A stretch of 64,000 nt of DNA from Thermomicrobiales bacterium (GTDB lineage: Bacteria; Chloroflexota; Chloroflexia; Thermomicrobiales; CFX8), in contig JBAOIG010000005.1 of NCBI GenBank assembly GCA_037045155.1, positions 744,001 to 808,000 of the forward strand, read 5' to 3'. A program made the translations under genes and the position numbers. Under the pieces are notes generated by a model. It was not told the origin of the DNA. It saw only the letters and a list, made by a program, of their open reading frames with translations, and did no database searches. Of this stretch, positions 32,622-41,933 are shown in pieces (the first letter of the stretch is position 1; each line of letters opens with the position of its first letter).

Positions 32622-35299
32622 GTGCGAAGACTCCTTGTTCTGGTCCTGACCCTGTTGTTGCTCCTCGTGTCGCTACCGGCCGCGCTGGTGTCGGCCGAAG
32701 GAGGCAAGCCAATTCCGGACGCGGTCGCCGAGATGATCGAGCGCGCCAGCGTCGACGGCCCGCTGCCGGTCATCGTCACACTGCCGTCGATCGACGCGCA
32801 GCGCGGCGTCATTGCATCGCTCGACGGGCTGGACGCCATCGTCCGCGTCCGCTACGAACTGTTCCCGCTGCTGGCGCTCACCGCCGGACCCAACGCGCTA
32901 GAGACGCTGGCGCGATCTGATGCGGTGCTGGCGATAAACGAGGACATCCCGCAACTGCCCGGGCCTCGCCTCGACGCTGCCAGTGATCAACGGCGACAAG
33001 GTTCAGGCGCTTGGCTGGACGGGATCTGGCCAGACCGTCGCCATCCTCGACACCGGCATCGACACCGATCACCCGTTCTTCGGCTCGCGCATTGTCTCGC
33101 AGGCGTGCTACTCGAACGCGGCCGGCGCCGGTGGTGGCGTGACGCTCTGCCCGAATGGCCAGAACTCGGACGACCGGCACGAATGCGGCCGATGCGATGA
33201 CCGGGCAATGCCAGAATGGCGGGACGAACCTGTGCACCCACGGCACGCACGTGGCCGGTATCGCGGCCGGCAACGCCTTCAACGTAACGGGCGCGCCGGG
33301 CAACGGCGTCGCGCCGGGGGCGAACATCATCGCCATCCAGGTGTTCACGCGCCTCACCCAGGATGCGGAATGCAGTAGCCCTGTCGTCGTTGGTTCTGCG
33401 CCGTGCGTGCGGACGTACGCCTCCGACCAGATCCTCGGGACTGCAGCGCGTGCTCGCGCTGAATGGCACCGGCCCGGGTCTGTGGCGGGTCGCCGCGGTG
33501 AATATGAGCCTCGGCGGCGGACAGCCACAACGCGGCGAGCTGCGATACCGACAGCCGCAAGACGGCGATCGACAACCTGCTGGCGGCCGGTATCGCGACG
33601 GTCATCTCGGCGGGTAATGACGGCTATCTGAACGAAGTCGGAGACCCCGGCTGCATCTCGACCGCGGTCACGGTCGGATCGACCGACTGATGGCGATGCG
33701 GTCTCGGGCATTCAGTAACCGCGGTCAACTCCTCGACATCTTCGCGCCGGGCGACAACGGTCGACTCGTCCGTCCCGGACGACGCCTGGGGCAACAAGAG
33801 TGGCACGTCGATGGCCGCGCCCCACGTGACCGGCGCGTTCGCCATCCTGCGCCAGGCCTACCCGACCGCGACGATCGCGACGCTGCTGGGGTACATGCAG
33901 AGCACCGGCGTCCCGATCACCTATGACACCGCGCTGCCGTCTCCGCCGAATCCGACTCCTACCCATACGACGCCGCGGCTGAATCTGCTGGCGGCGCTGG
34001 CGGCGGGCGACCCAAATCCGCCGTCGATCTCGGTGAACTTGGCGACCGTGACAGTCGGCGAAGGTTCTTCGTCCGGCAATGCCGGGAATGTCTCCGATCC
34101 TGACGGCGACCCGGTGACGCTCTCGGCTTCGATCGGCAACGTCTACTCCATCCCGGGCAACATGTGGGGCTGGGGCTACTTGCCCGACGATGGTCCGTCT
34201 CAGAGTCAGATCGTCACGATCACGGCAACCAGCAATCGGGGTCGCTCCACCTCAGTGACATTCCAGTTGAACGTGACCAACCTCCCGCCGACGGCGACGC
34301 TCTCGACCTCGGTGGTCACGACGATCAACGAGGGTGACCCGTTCACCATCTCGCTCAGCAGTCCGTCCGACCCGTCGACAGCCGACACGAACGCCGGCTT
34401 CACCTACGCTTTCGACTGCGGCGATGGGGGCGGCTACGGCGCATACAGCGGGACGGCCAGTCGCGGCTGTACGACTGACGATAACGCTGTCCGCACCGTC
34501 GGCGGCAAGATCCAGGACAAGGACGGCGGCGTCTCGACCTACACGACGACCGTCACGATCCTCAATGTGCCGCCGACAGTCGGCGCGATCACTGCGCCAA
34601 CCGGTCCGGTTATGGTCGGGACGCTTGTCAACGCCAGCGCGCCATTCACCGACCCCGGCACGGCCGACACGCACGTGTCGAGCTGGGACTGGGGCGATGG
34701 CTCGGTGACTCCTGGCACGGCAGCCAGTAACCTGGCAACCGGCAGTCATGTGTACACCAGCGCGGGCCTGTTCACGATCACGGTGACCGTTACCGACGAT
34801 GACGGCGGCGCGGGAACCTCGACGTTCCAGTATCTGATCAGCGTCGATCCGGCGGCCGGAACGCTCGTTGGCTCCGGCACATTCACCTCGCCGGCCGGCG
34901 CCTGGGCCCAGCGGCCGACGGTTCAGATAGGCGGCAATCATGGATGTCACCGCCTGGTACCAGCGTGGCGCAACCGCTCCGATCGGCAAGCTCGTCGTCG
35001 AGTTGGGCGGATCTGCCCGAACGACAGCGCCACTGACCTTCCGGGCCACCAGCTTCGACTGGCTCATCCTGACGCCGAACGTCGGCTGGGTCTCTGGTAA
35101 GGGCACCGTCAACGCTCGCAGCGGCTACGGATTCTGGTTCGTCGCCACTGACAACCCCGACAAATTCCGGCTGAAGGTCTGGGAGCTTTCATCGGGGACA
35201 GTGATCTACGACAACCAGCCCGGCGCGGTCCTGGGGACGATGCCGACGCTGCCCCTGAACCGCGGCACGATCTTCATCACCCGGGCGCGCCTCTGGTAG
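32622..35299 (+). pseudogene. Secreted S8 subtilisin-like protease with cadherin/PKD-like domains, multiply frameshifted
   Basis: The first frame (GTG 32622) gives a signal peptide (LLLLLVSLPAALVSA) and an I9 propeptide to about 32960. The catalytic domain is then spread over several frames: Asp in VAILDTGIDTDHP (about 33040), His in THGTHVAGIAAG (about 33240), oxyanion Asn in VISAGNDG (about 33610) and Ser in GTSMAAPHVTG (about 33808). A long frame (33811-35100) holds two Ig/PKD-like domains (DWGDGSVTPGT; TVTVTDDDGG), and another (34940-35299) a short beta-rich C-terminal domain. Frame changes are needed near 32965, 33175, 33440, 33522, 33688, 33705, 33765 and 34935. All catalytic residues survive, so this is either a recently decayed gene or a region of indel errors. 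Confidence 0.8.
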
Positions 35300-35815
35300 C
35301 GCGCTTCGGAGGCTCGTCGATCTGAGTGGCGGCGCGTGGTCTATCTGGCCACGCGCCGCTGCCGTCCCCGGCCTGCGACGGCGCGGAATAGCCTGTCACC
35401 GCCAGCTTGCCCGATTGAGCGCGTCCCCCGTCCCCCTGTCATTCTGAGTGCTCCGACTAGGATAAAGTGTCAGGTTGGCAGCCTCCCCGCACCTTGTCAT
35501 CCTGAGGCCGCAGCCGAAGGATCTCTCCTGCGTTCGACTGTATCCAGCCAGGGGAGATTCCTCGCTGCGGCTCGGAATGACAACGAGCGGTGGTGCCTGG
35601 CGCACCACCGTACAGGACACATCACGCTGGTCGATGCAGTCAGGATGACAGGAGAACGGGGAGACCGTCGATCCGACAGGTTGGCGTTGACGGGCTCACC
35701 CGATCTGGCACGAACCTGACACGCCGCGCTATACGATGTCACGACGCTGACATCGCCCCCGGAGCATGCTCGGCATAGAGCAGGCTGAGGTCCGCTGCTC
35801 CGGAGGGAACCTGAC
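35300..35815. repeat. Intergenic region with one palindromic element
   Basis: A single full element of the gtcatcctga...gaatgacaa family lies at about 35494-35582, with a degraded left piece at 35439-35475 (gtcattctgagtgctccgac). The rest shows nothing coding. A hairpin-prone stretch (ggagcatgctc..., about 35760-35800) precedes the next gene. Confidence 0.7.
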
Positions 35816-36715
35816 ATGACTATGCATCGGCTGATCGGTCCGGCGTCGGCTGCGCTGGGGATCGGGATCGCGGCGACGGCGCTGCTGGGGCCGCTCTGGC
35901 TGGACGTCATCCGCCAGCACATCTCGCCCGACATCGAGAATCAGGTGGTTGGCGCGGACGCCGTCTCGTTGCTCGTGGTCGCGCCGCTGGCGCTGGCCGG
36001 CGGCTGGCTCTGGTGGCGCGAGCACCGGCTCGCGCCGGCCGTCACCTTCGGCCCGGCGGCGTACGCCGCCTACATCTACGTGCAGTACATCGCCGGCTCC
36101 GAGTTCGAACGCTACCCCGGCAATAGCGAGCAGTGGTTCCCGTTGTTCTACGCCATCCTGCTGCTCGGCATCGTCGTCGCCGTCGCCTCCTGGTCGCAAC
36201 TGGAGGTCGCTGCGCTGCCGTCGCGCCGTGTCGTCGTCGCGGCGGCCGTGGTCATGATCGGCGTCGGCTCACTGCTCGGCCTCGCCTGGGTCAAGGCGAT
36301 CGCCGACGTCATCGGCGGCGCAAAGACCGCCGAGTACCTCGACGCTCCCGGACTCTTCTGGTTGGTCAAGACGATGGATCTGGCGCTGGTCATCCCGGCC
36401 GCGATCGCGACCGGCGTCGGTCTGCTGCGCGGCAGCCGGGCCGCGAGCCGCGCAGCCTCCGGCGTCACCAGCTGGCTGGCGCTGATGATGGCCTCGGTCG
36501 CCGCGATGGGAGCAGTCATGTGGGCGAACGACGACCCCTCGGCCACGCCGGCTTTCGTCGTCGTCCTCGCCCCGGCCGCCCTCGCGATGGGCCTGCTGAC
36601 TGTCGCCTTCTGGCGGGCGAGGCTGGGTGTCCCCTCGCGACCCGACATCCATCGCCCGCGCGTGATGCCGCCGCACCCGCCGGCCGAGCGGGCTGCGCTG
36701 GGTGGCCGCGACTAA
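35816..36715 (+). CDS. Polytopic membrane protein of unknown function
   Basis: A 299-residue inner-membrane protein with GGAGGG 8 nt before ATG 35816. Around seven hydrophobic helices alternate with short loops (for example ASAALGIGIAATALLGPLWL, ADAVSLLVVAPLALAGGWLW, FYAILLLGIVVAVASW, VVVAAAVVMIGVGSLLGLAW and a C-terminal pair). Polar tails are rich in Arg and Pro. No transporter or enzyme motif was recognised. Its stop overlaps that of the convergent hydrolase by 4 bp, so neither is part of the other's operon. Confidence 0.75.
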   Translation: MTMHRLIGPASAALGIGIAATALLGPLWLDVIRQHISPDIENQVVGADAVSLLVVAPLALAGGWLWWREHRLAPAVTFGPAAYAAYIYVQYIAGSEFERYPGNSEQWFPLFYAILLLGIVVAVASWSQLEVAALPSRRVVVAAAVVMIGVGSLLGLAWVKAIADVIGGAKTAEYLDAPGLFWLVKTMDLALVIPAAIATGVGLLRGSRAASRAASGVTSWLALMMASVAAMGAVMWANDDPSATPAFVVVLAPAALAMGLLTVAFWRARLGVPSRPDIHRPRVMPPHPPAERAALGGRD

Positions 36716-37500
36716 TCCGTGGCCGGTGTTGCGACCCGGGCGAGGAAGCGGCATAGATGGGGCAGGACAAGGTCGCCGCGGGCGTAGAGCGTGAAGTGCT
36801 GCGCGTTCGGGATCTCGACGATCGTGGCGTCGCGCAGCTGGCTAGCGGTGAGATGGCAGCGCGACCCAGCGTAGAGCTCGTCGTCGTCGCCGGTGACGAT
36901 CAGCACCGGCATCGTCAATCGGTCGAGCGAGTCGTCGAAGCGTTCGGCCTGGTCCAGAGTGATGGCTGCGGCCAGCGCCGCAGTGTCGTTCTCCAGCCCG
37001 CGCTGGCGGAAGGCGGCCGGCCACGGGCCGAGCTGGGTCTCCCGCCAGGCGATGTACGCCTCCATGCCCTGGGTCAGGTGCTCGCGCATCCGCTCCAGCC
37101 GCGCCCAGACCGCCTTGTCCGGCGGGTAGGGGTGAGCGCCGCCGATGGCCAGCGAGTGGAAGCGTTCCGGCGCGTACTTGCCCAACGCCCAACCCATCAG
37201 CCCGCCGTACGAGTAGCCGTAGTAGTGGGCGCGATCGATGCCGAGGTCGTCCAGCACGGCGACTACGTCGGCGACGCCGCGCTCGAACCCGTAGGCGGTC
37301 GGGTCGTGCGGCTTGGCGCTGGCGCCGTGGCCGCGGGCGTCGAGCATGATGAGCTGGTAGTCGTCCTGCAGCCCATCCAGGAATCCGAACTCCTCCCAGT
37401 CGCGCCAGCTGCCGGTCAGCCCGTGGTGTAGCAGCAAGGGCGGGCCGGCCCCGGTGACCTCGTAGTGGATTCGGAGACCCTCGCTCGTCGCGTACGGCAT
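36712..37500 (-). CDS. Alpha/beta-fold hydrolase
   Basis: A 262-residue cytoplasmic hydrolase. The oxyanion motif LLLHHGLTGSW lies near 22-32, the nucleophile elbow GYSYGG has Ser97, the acid is in VTGDDDELY and the histidine in NAQHFTLYARGD. The lid region is helical (about 120-190). The close match to 3-oxoadipate enol-lactonase and haloperoxidase-like hydrolases does not fix a substrate. It lies 17 bp after the acyl-CoA ligase gene on the same strand, so the two are probably co-transcribed and may handle the same organic acid or ester. Confidence 0.88.
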   Translation of the reverse strand: MPYATSEGLRIHYEVTGAGPPLLLHHGLTGSWRDWEEFGFLDGLQDDYQLIMLDARGHGASAKPHDPTAYGFERGVADVVAVLDDLGIDRAHYYGYSYGGLMGWALGKYAPERFHSLAIGGAHPYPPDKAVWARLERMREHLTQGMEAYIAWRETQLGPWPAAFRQRGLENDTAALAAAITLDQAERFDDSLDRLTMPVLIVTGDDDELYAGSRCHLTASQLRDATIVEIPNAQHFTLYARGDLVLPHLCRFLARVATPATD

Positions 37501-37517
37501 CGACCGCTCCCTCCCCG

Positions 37518-39080
37518 TCAGGCCGGCGTCAGGCTGCGCTCGCGCTCGACCAGGACGCGGCGCAGGATCTTGCCGGAGGCGGACTTCGGGATCTGGTTGG
37601 TGAACTCGAGCTTCCGGATCTTCTTGTACGGCGCGACCTGCCCGGCGACGAAGGCCATCAGCTCCTCGGCCGTCGCCTCACCCCGCAGGACGACGTAGGC
37701 CTTCGGCACTTCGCCGGCCTCCGCGTCCGGCACGCCGATCACCGCTGCGTCGGCGACGGCCGGGTGTGCGACGAGGACCGCCTCCAGCTCGGCCGGGGCG
37801 ATCTGGTACGCCTTGTACTTGATCAGCTCCTTGACCCGATCGACGATGTAGATGTAGCCGTCCTCGTCGGCGGAGCCGATGTCACCGGTCTTCAGCCAGC
37901 CGTCAGGCGTGATCGTGGCGGCGGTCGCCTCGGGCCGGTTCAGGTATCCCTTCATCATCTGCGGTCCTCGCACCCAGATCTCGCCCTGCTGGTGCGGGCC
38001 GAGCTCCGCGTTGGTCGCGCTATCGACGACCTTCACCTCGGTGTTGCGGACGATGAGCCCGCCGGCCGTCGGGTTAACGGCACTCTCGGGGGTGAGGTGC
38101 GACATCGGGCTGAGTTCGGTCATGCCGTATGCCTGCTTGACGATCACGCCGAGCCGCTCCATCACCGCCGCGCTGACATCGGCCGGTAGCGGCGCGGCCG
38201 CCGTCAACATGACGCGCAGGCTGGAGAGATCGTAGCGCTCGACGACCGGATGCTTCGCCAGTGCCAGCGCCACCGGTGGCACGACAAAGGCCCGCTTGGA
38301 GCGGTAGTCCTGGAGCAGCTGGAGGTAGTGCTCCATATCGAAGCGCGGCATCACCACGATTGTCGCGCCTTCGGACAGTCCATAGGCAAAGAACACCATG
38401 AGTGCGTATATGTGAAAGAAGGGCAGGAACGTGATGATCACGTCGTCTCCGTCGAGCAGCGAGAACCCGTTTACCTGATGGCAGTTGGCCACGAGGTTGT
38501 AGTGCGTCAGCATGACGCACTTCGGCAGGCCGCCCGTCCCGCTGGAGTAGGGCAGCAGCGCGACGTCCTCTCGCGGATCGATCTCGACCGCCGGCCAGGG
38601 ACCATCGTCGGCCAGCAAGACGTCGAACGGTCGGGCTCCCTCGGCCTCGCCGAAGGTGAACACCTCGCGGACCTGTGTCGCCTCGGCCGCCTCTAGCGCG
38701 GCCGGCAGACTCTCGGGCGTCGCGATCAGGTAGGTCGCGCGTGAGTCGGCGAGCTGAACTGCCAGCTCATTCGTCGTAAACAGCGGGTTGATGGTCGTGA
38801 CCATCCCACCGGCCGCCAGCGCCCCGTAGATTGCCACCGGGTACTCGATCGTGTTCGGGCTGTAGATCGCCAGCACGTCGCCCCGGCCGAAGCCGCGCTC
38901 GGTGAGGCCGATCGCCAGGCGGCGCGTCAGGATCTCGAGTTGGCCATAGGTGATCGACTGGCCGGTAATGCCGTCGATCATCGCCGGCTTGCTTGCCAGT
39001 CGGCCGGTCTGCTGGAGCGCGAACGAGGGTAGCGAGATCTCCGGGATCTCGATGTCGGGGAAGGGGCTGCGGAAGATCAT
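37518..39080 (-). CDS. AMP-dependent acyl-CoA ligase, 4-coumarate-CoA ligase-like
   Basis: A 520-residue adenylate-forming enzyme that activates a carboxylic acid as acyl-AMP and then acyl-CoA. AAGGGA lies 7 nt before its ATG. Motifs: the P-loop-like YSSGTGGLPKCVMLTH, the A5 motif QAYGMTELSP, A7 GEIWVRGPQMMKGYLN, the A8 hinge DRVKELIKYKAYQIAPAELE, and the A10 lysine in PKSASGKILRR. The first motif normally reads SSGTTGLPKGV; here Thr is Gly and Gly is Cys, a small departure in the phosphate loop. The layout is closest to plant-type 4CL/luciferase relatives. It heads a likely two-gene operon with the alpha/beta hydrolase. Confidence 0.92.
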   Translation of the reverse strand: MIFRSPFPDIEIPEISLPSFALQQTGRLASKPAMIDGITGQSITYGQLEILTRRLAIGLTERGFGRGDVLAIYSPNTIEYPVAIYGALAAGGMVTTINPLFTTNELAVQLADSRATYLIATPESLPAALEAAEATQVREVFTFGEAEGARPFDVLLADDGPWPAVEIDPREDVALLPYSSGTGGLPKCVMLTHYNLVANCHQVNGFSLLDGDDVIITFLPFFHIYALMVFFAYGLSEGATIVVMPRFDMEHYLQLLQDYRSKRAFVVPPVALALAKHPVVERYDLSSLRVMLTAAAPLPADVSAAVMERLGVIVKQAYGMTELSPMSHLTPESAVNPTAGGLIVRNTEVKVVDSATNAELGPHQQGEIWVRGPQMMKGYLNRPEATAATITPDGWLKTGDIGSADEDGYIYIVDRVKELIKYKAYQIAPAELEAVLVAHPAVADAAVIGVPDAEAGEVPKAYVVLRGEATAEELMAFVAGQVAPYKKIRKLEFTNQIPKSASGKILRRVLVERERSLTPA

Positions 39081-39249
39081 GGCTGGATCCCTTCTTGATT
39101 AGGTTGACGGGTCGATGGAACCAGCATGCGTCTCGTCGACGGCTCAGGCATCGTATGACCTACGTACTCGTGACAGGCGGCGACGTAATCTGCACCTCGC
39201 AGTCACGGAGTCGTATGAGGAGAAGCCACACGCTCGTGTCGTTGACTTC

Positions 39250-41601
39250 TCAGGCGAGATCATGCTCCATGGCGAAGCGTGCGGCGGCCACACGGGTGTT
39301 GAATCCGAGCTTGTTATAGATTGAGGTGAGGTGCGTCGTAACGGTGCGCGGGCTGATGAACAGCTCTTCGGCGATCTCGGCCGTCGAGCGGTTGGCCGTC
39401 ACGAGTCGCAGGATGTCCAGCTCGCGGGGTGACAGGCCGTAGTGGTCTGCTCGATCCCCGCTGACACTATTCTCCGGTTCGTCGGCGGGGCGCATTAGCT
39501 CAGCGGCGAAGCTCGATCCTTCGGCTACGCTGTCCCCAAACCTCAACGACTTGCCCGCTGCCCAGGCAGCCTCGAACGGCTCAGGTGTAAGCTGCGCGCG
39601 TATTGCGGCGATCGTCCGCTCGTGGCGGGCTATGCCGAGCGGCTGGATCGACACTCCGAGCGACTCGCGCAGCCCATCGGCGGCGCCGAGCAGACGCGCC
39701 GCGTGTTCGGGTCGTCCGGTGAGGGCCGCGATTATTCCCAGGCCACGCAGGTTGCTGGCAACACCTTCGCGCTCGCCGAACCCCGCGCGGATGGTCATGC
39801 TTCGCGCGTAGAGCGTGGCAGCGCGAGGGTAATCGCCCCGGTCACGGGCGATGCGGGCGAGGTTGCTGTAGGAGTGCCCCTCCGACCAGAGAATCATGTT
39901 ATCCCGAAGGACCAGCAGTGAACTCTCGATAAGCTGTTCGGCCCGTTCGAGATCACCCTGCTGATAGGCCACGAATCCGAGGCTGTTGAGCGCGTTCGCC
40001 ATCCACACGGGCGTGTTCGCCTGCTCCAGAGACGGGATCGAGCTGCCGATCAGGTGCGACGCTTCGTCGTAGGAACCACTCTCGCTGGCCAGCAGGCCGA
40101 GGGTGTATCGACTGAGGGCGATACCACCGAGGTCGCCGGTGCGTTCGAACATCGACAACGCCGCTTCGCCATGCCGCTGAGCCCACGCGAAATCGTGCTG
40201 AGTCAGGGCGAAATAGGAGGCCGACCACAACACCTTCGCGTACGAGCCTCCAGATCCGCCGCCCGCGATCACGCGTTCCGACCATGCTCGAGCTTCGGAG
40301 ATGTGGCTGTGCATATACCAGAAGTACGCGAGCGCGCCGGTGAGCATCTCGGCGGTGGTGCGATCGGCCGGATCGGTCGACTCCAGGAGCCAGCTCAACG
40401 CGCCGCGTATGTTGCCATGCTCCCGTTCGACATACTCGATCCAGGTTCCAGCGTCTCCGCTGCGGACGCGTGCTTCGCAATCCTCGGCCAGCTGCAGACA
40501 CCAGGCCGCATGCCGACGATGTATGGTGGTTACCTCGGGGGATGATTCGAACTGCTCCAGCGCGTACTCGCGGATCGTCTCGAGAATGCGAAAGCGCGGC
40601 TCGCCGTCGGGCTGGTCACTCTCGTCGACGAGGCTGTTCTCGACTAACGCAGCGACGCCGCCAAAGACGCCACCGTCGAGCTCTGCCACGAGGTCAGGGT
40701 CGACGACTGCCTCGGCTGCGTCCAGCGTCCAGCCGCCGACGAAGACCGACAATTGGCGAAAGAGCTGCCGCAGCGGCGGTGAGAGCAGGCTGTCGCTCCA
40801 GGCGATCGCGTCCCGCATCGTCCGTTGCCGAGCGGGGGCGTCGCGCGGGCCGCTGGTCAGTAGCGCGAGACGCTGGTCGAGCCGGGCCAGCAGTGCGCGG
40901 GGCGCCAGCAAGCGGCTTCGCGCGGCCGCCAGCTCGATCGCTAGTGGTAGCCCATCAAGTCGCTCGCAGATCGTGGCGACCGGGGCGGCGTTGTCGTCGG
41001 TCAGCCGGAAATCCGGTCGGACGGCCTGGGCGCGCTGAGTGAACAGGATGACTGCCGAGCTGGCCCGGAGGTCGTCGAGGGCGGAGTTCGGCGCTGCGAC
41101 GTCGAGCGGCTGCACCGGGAATTCCTGCTCGCCAGCGACCCGCAGCGGGATGCGGCTAGTGGCGAGAATCCTCAACTTGGGACAGCTTGCCAGCAGCTCG
41201 ACAACGTCCGGGGCGGCGTCAATGACCTGCTCCATGTTGTCGAGCAACAGGAGCGCTGGCCCGAGCCCCAGGACGGCAATTACCCGCTCCAGCAATGGCC
41301 GCTCTCCCTGGTCACGCAGGTCGAGCGCCCGGGCGACTGCGGGCACGACCAGCTTGTGGTCGCGGACCGCCGCTAGCGACACAACCAGCGACCGCGCACC
41401 CGTCGCCGCCTCGGCTTCGCTGAGCACTTCCAGCGCCAGACGCGTCTTACCGACGCCGCCGGGACCGGTCAGGGTCAGCAGGTGGACAGCCGGATCGAGG
41501 AGCAGGTTGCGCGCTGCCCGCGCCTCGCGCTCCCGCCCGATGAGTGAGGTCAGCGGAGTCGTGAACTCGAGTGGCGCGGCGCCAGTTCCTGACATGGCCA
41601 T
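39250..41601 (-). CDS. LuxR-family STAND transcriptional regulator (NB-ARC ATPase, TPR, HTH)
   Basis: A 783-residue signal-integrating activator. The N-terminal ATPase has Walker A LTGPGGVGKTRLAL (about 44-57), Walker B ALLLLDNMEQV, the RNBS-like LRILATSR, and GLPLAIELAAARSRLLAP. A winged-helix region follows (QLSVFVGGWTLDAAEAV). Then come tetratricopeptide-like helices (about 420-660, for example NALNSLGFVAYQQGDLERAEQLI). The C-terminal LuxR HTH reads LSPRELDILRLVTANRST...ISPRTVTTHLTSIYNKLG. Such proteins bind ATP and an effector before activating DNA. No strong ribosome binding site precedes the two adjacent ATGs. Its target may be the neighbouring ligase/hydrolase operon on the same strand (inference). 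Confidence 0.92.
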   Translation of the reverse strand: MAMSGTGAAPLEFTTPLTSLIGREREARAARNLLLDPAVHLLTLTGPGGVGKTRLALEVLSEAEAATGARSLVVSLAAVRDHKLVVPAVARALDLRDQGERPLLERVIAVLGLGPALLLLDNMEQVIDAAPDVVELLASCPKLRILATSRIPLRVAGEQEFPVQPLDVAAPNSALDDLRASSAVILFTQRAQAVRPDFRLTDDNAAPVATICERLDGLPLAIELAAARSRLLAPRALLARLDQRLALLTSGPRDAPARQRTMRDAIAWSDSLLSPPLRQLFRQLSVFVGGWTLDAAEAVVDPDLVAELDGGVFGGVAALVENSLVDESDQPDGEPRFRILETIREYALEQFESSPEVTTIHRRHAAWCLQLAEDCEARVRSGDAGTWIEYVEREHGNIRGALSWLLESTDPADRTTAEMLTGALAYFWYMHSHISEARAWSERVIAGGGSGGSYAKVLWSASYFALTQHDFAWAQRHGEAALSMFERTGDLGGIALSRYTLGLLASESGSYDEASHLIGSSIPSLEQANTPVWMANALNSLGFVAYQQGDLERAEQLIESSLLVLRDNMILWSEGHSYSNLARIARDRGDYPRAATLYARSMTIRAGFGEREGVASNLRGLGIIAALTGRPEHAARLLGAADGLRESLGVSIQPLGIARHERTIAAIRAQLTPEPFEAAWAAGKSLRFGDSVAEGSSFAAELMRPADEPENSVSGDRADHYGLSPRELDILRLVTANRSTAEIAEELFISPRTVTTHLTSIYNKLGFNTRVAAARFAMEHDLA

Positions 41602-41691
41602 GTGTGGAACCGATCTTTCGCGGGACGACGCTGCCGATGCATGCAGCGTACGCCTGTCGTGCTGGCGTCGTCAATGGGCTATCAAGCGGTC

Positions 41692-41870
41692 ATTGTTGAT
41701 GTCATCCTGGCGGAGGTTGTCTAGACGCTGCGCGTTATCTGCAGCACAACCTCGGCTTCGCCGACGCGCTGCTCGCCGCGCGATCGCTCTCGCGAGACAA
41801 CCTGGACATCGTGTCGTTCGATCGAAGACTGGACCGGGCGCCGGGCGTTCATCGGCACGAGCCGGGTTGA
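41692..41870 (+). pseudogene. Remnant of a PIN-domain (VapC-like) toxin gene
   Basis: One frame reads IVDVILAEVV then stop (41692-41724), matching the middle strand of PIN domains. Another frame (41727-41870) reads RYLQHNLGFADALLAARSL followed by LDIVSFDRRLDR, the C-terminal PIN pattern with the acidic ligand in FADALLAA and the FDR strand. The N-terminal acidic motif and about 60 residues are missing, and the two pieces are out of frame. No antitoxin gene was seen nearby. This is a degraded toxin and not an active gene. Confidence 0.6.
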
Positions 41871-41915
41871 CGAAGAGAAACGGCCACGCAGGGGGAAACG
41901 CCTCCTGCGTGGCCG
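41871..41915 (-). terminator. Rho-independent terminator of the large BNR gene
   Basis: A perfect 12-bp stem (41881-41892 with 41904-41915). On the minus strand it is followed by tttctcttc. It lies 19 bp after the stop of the BNR gene. Confidence 0.8.
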
Positions 41916-41933
41916 TGTGTCGAGCGGTATGTG

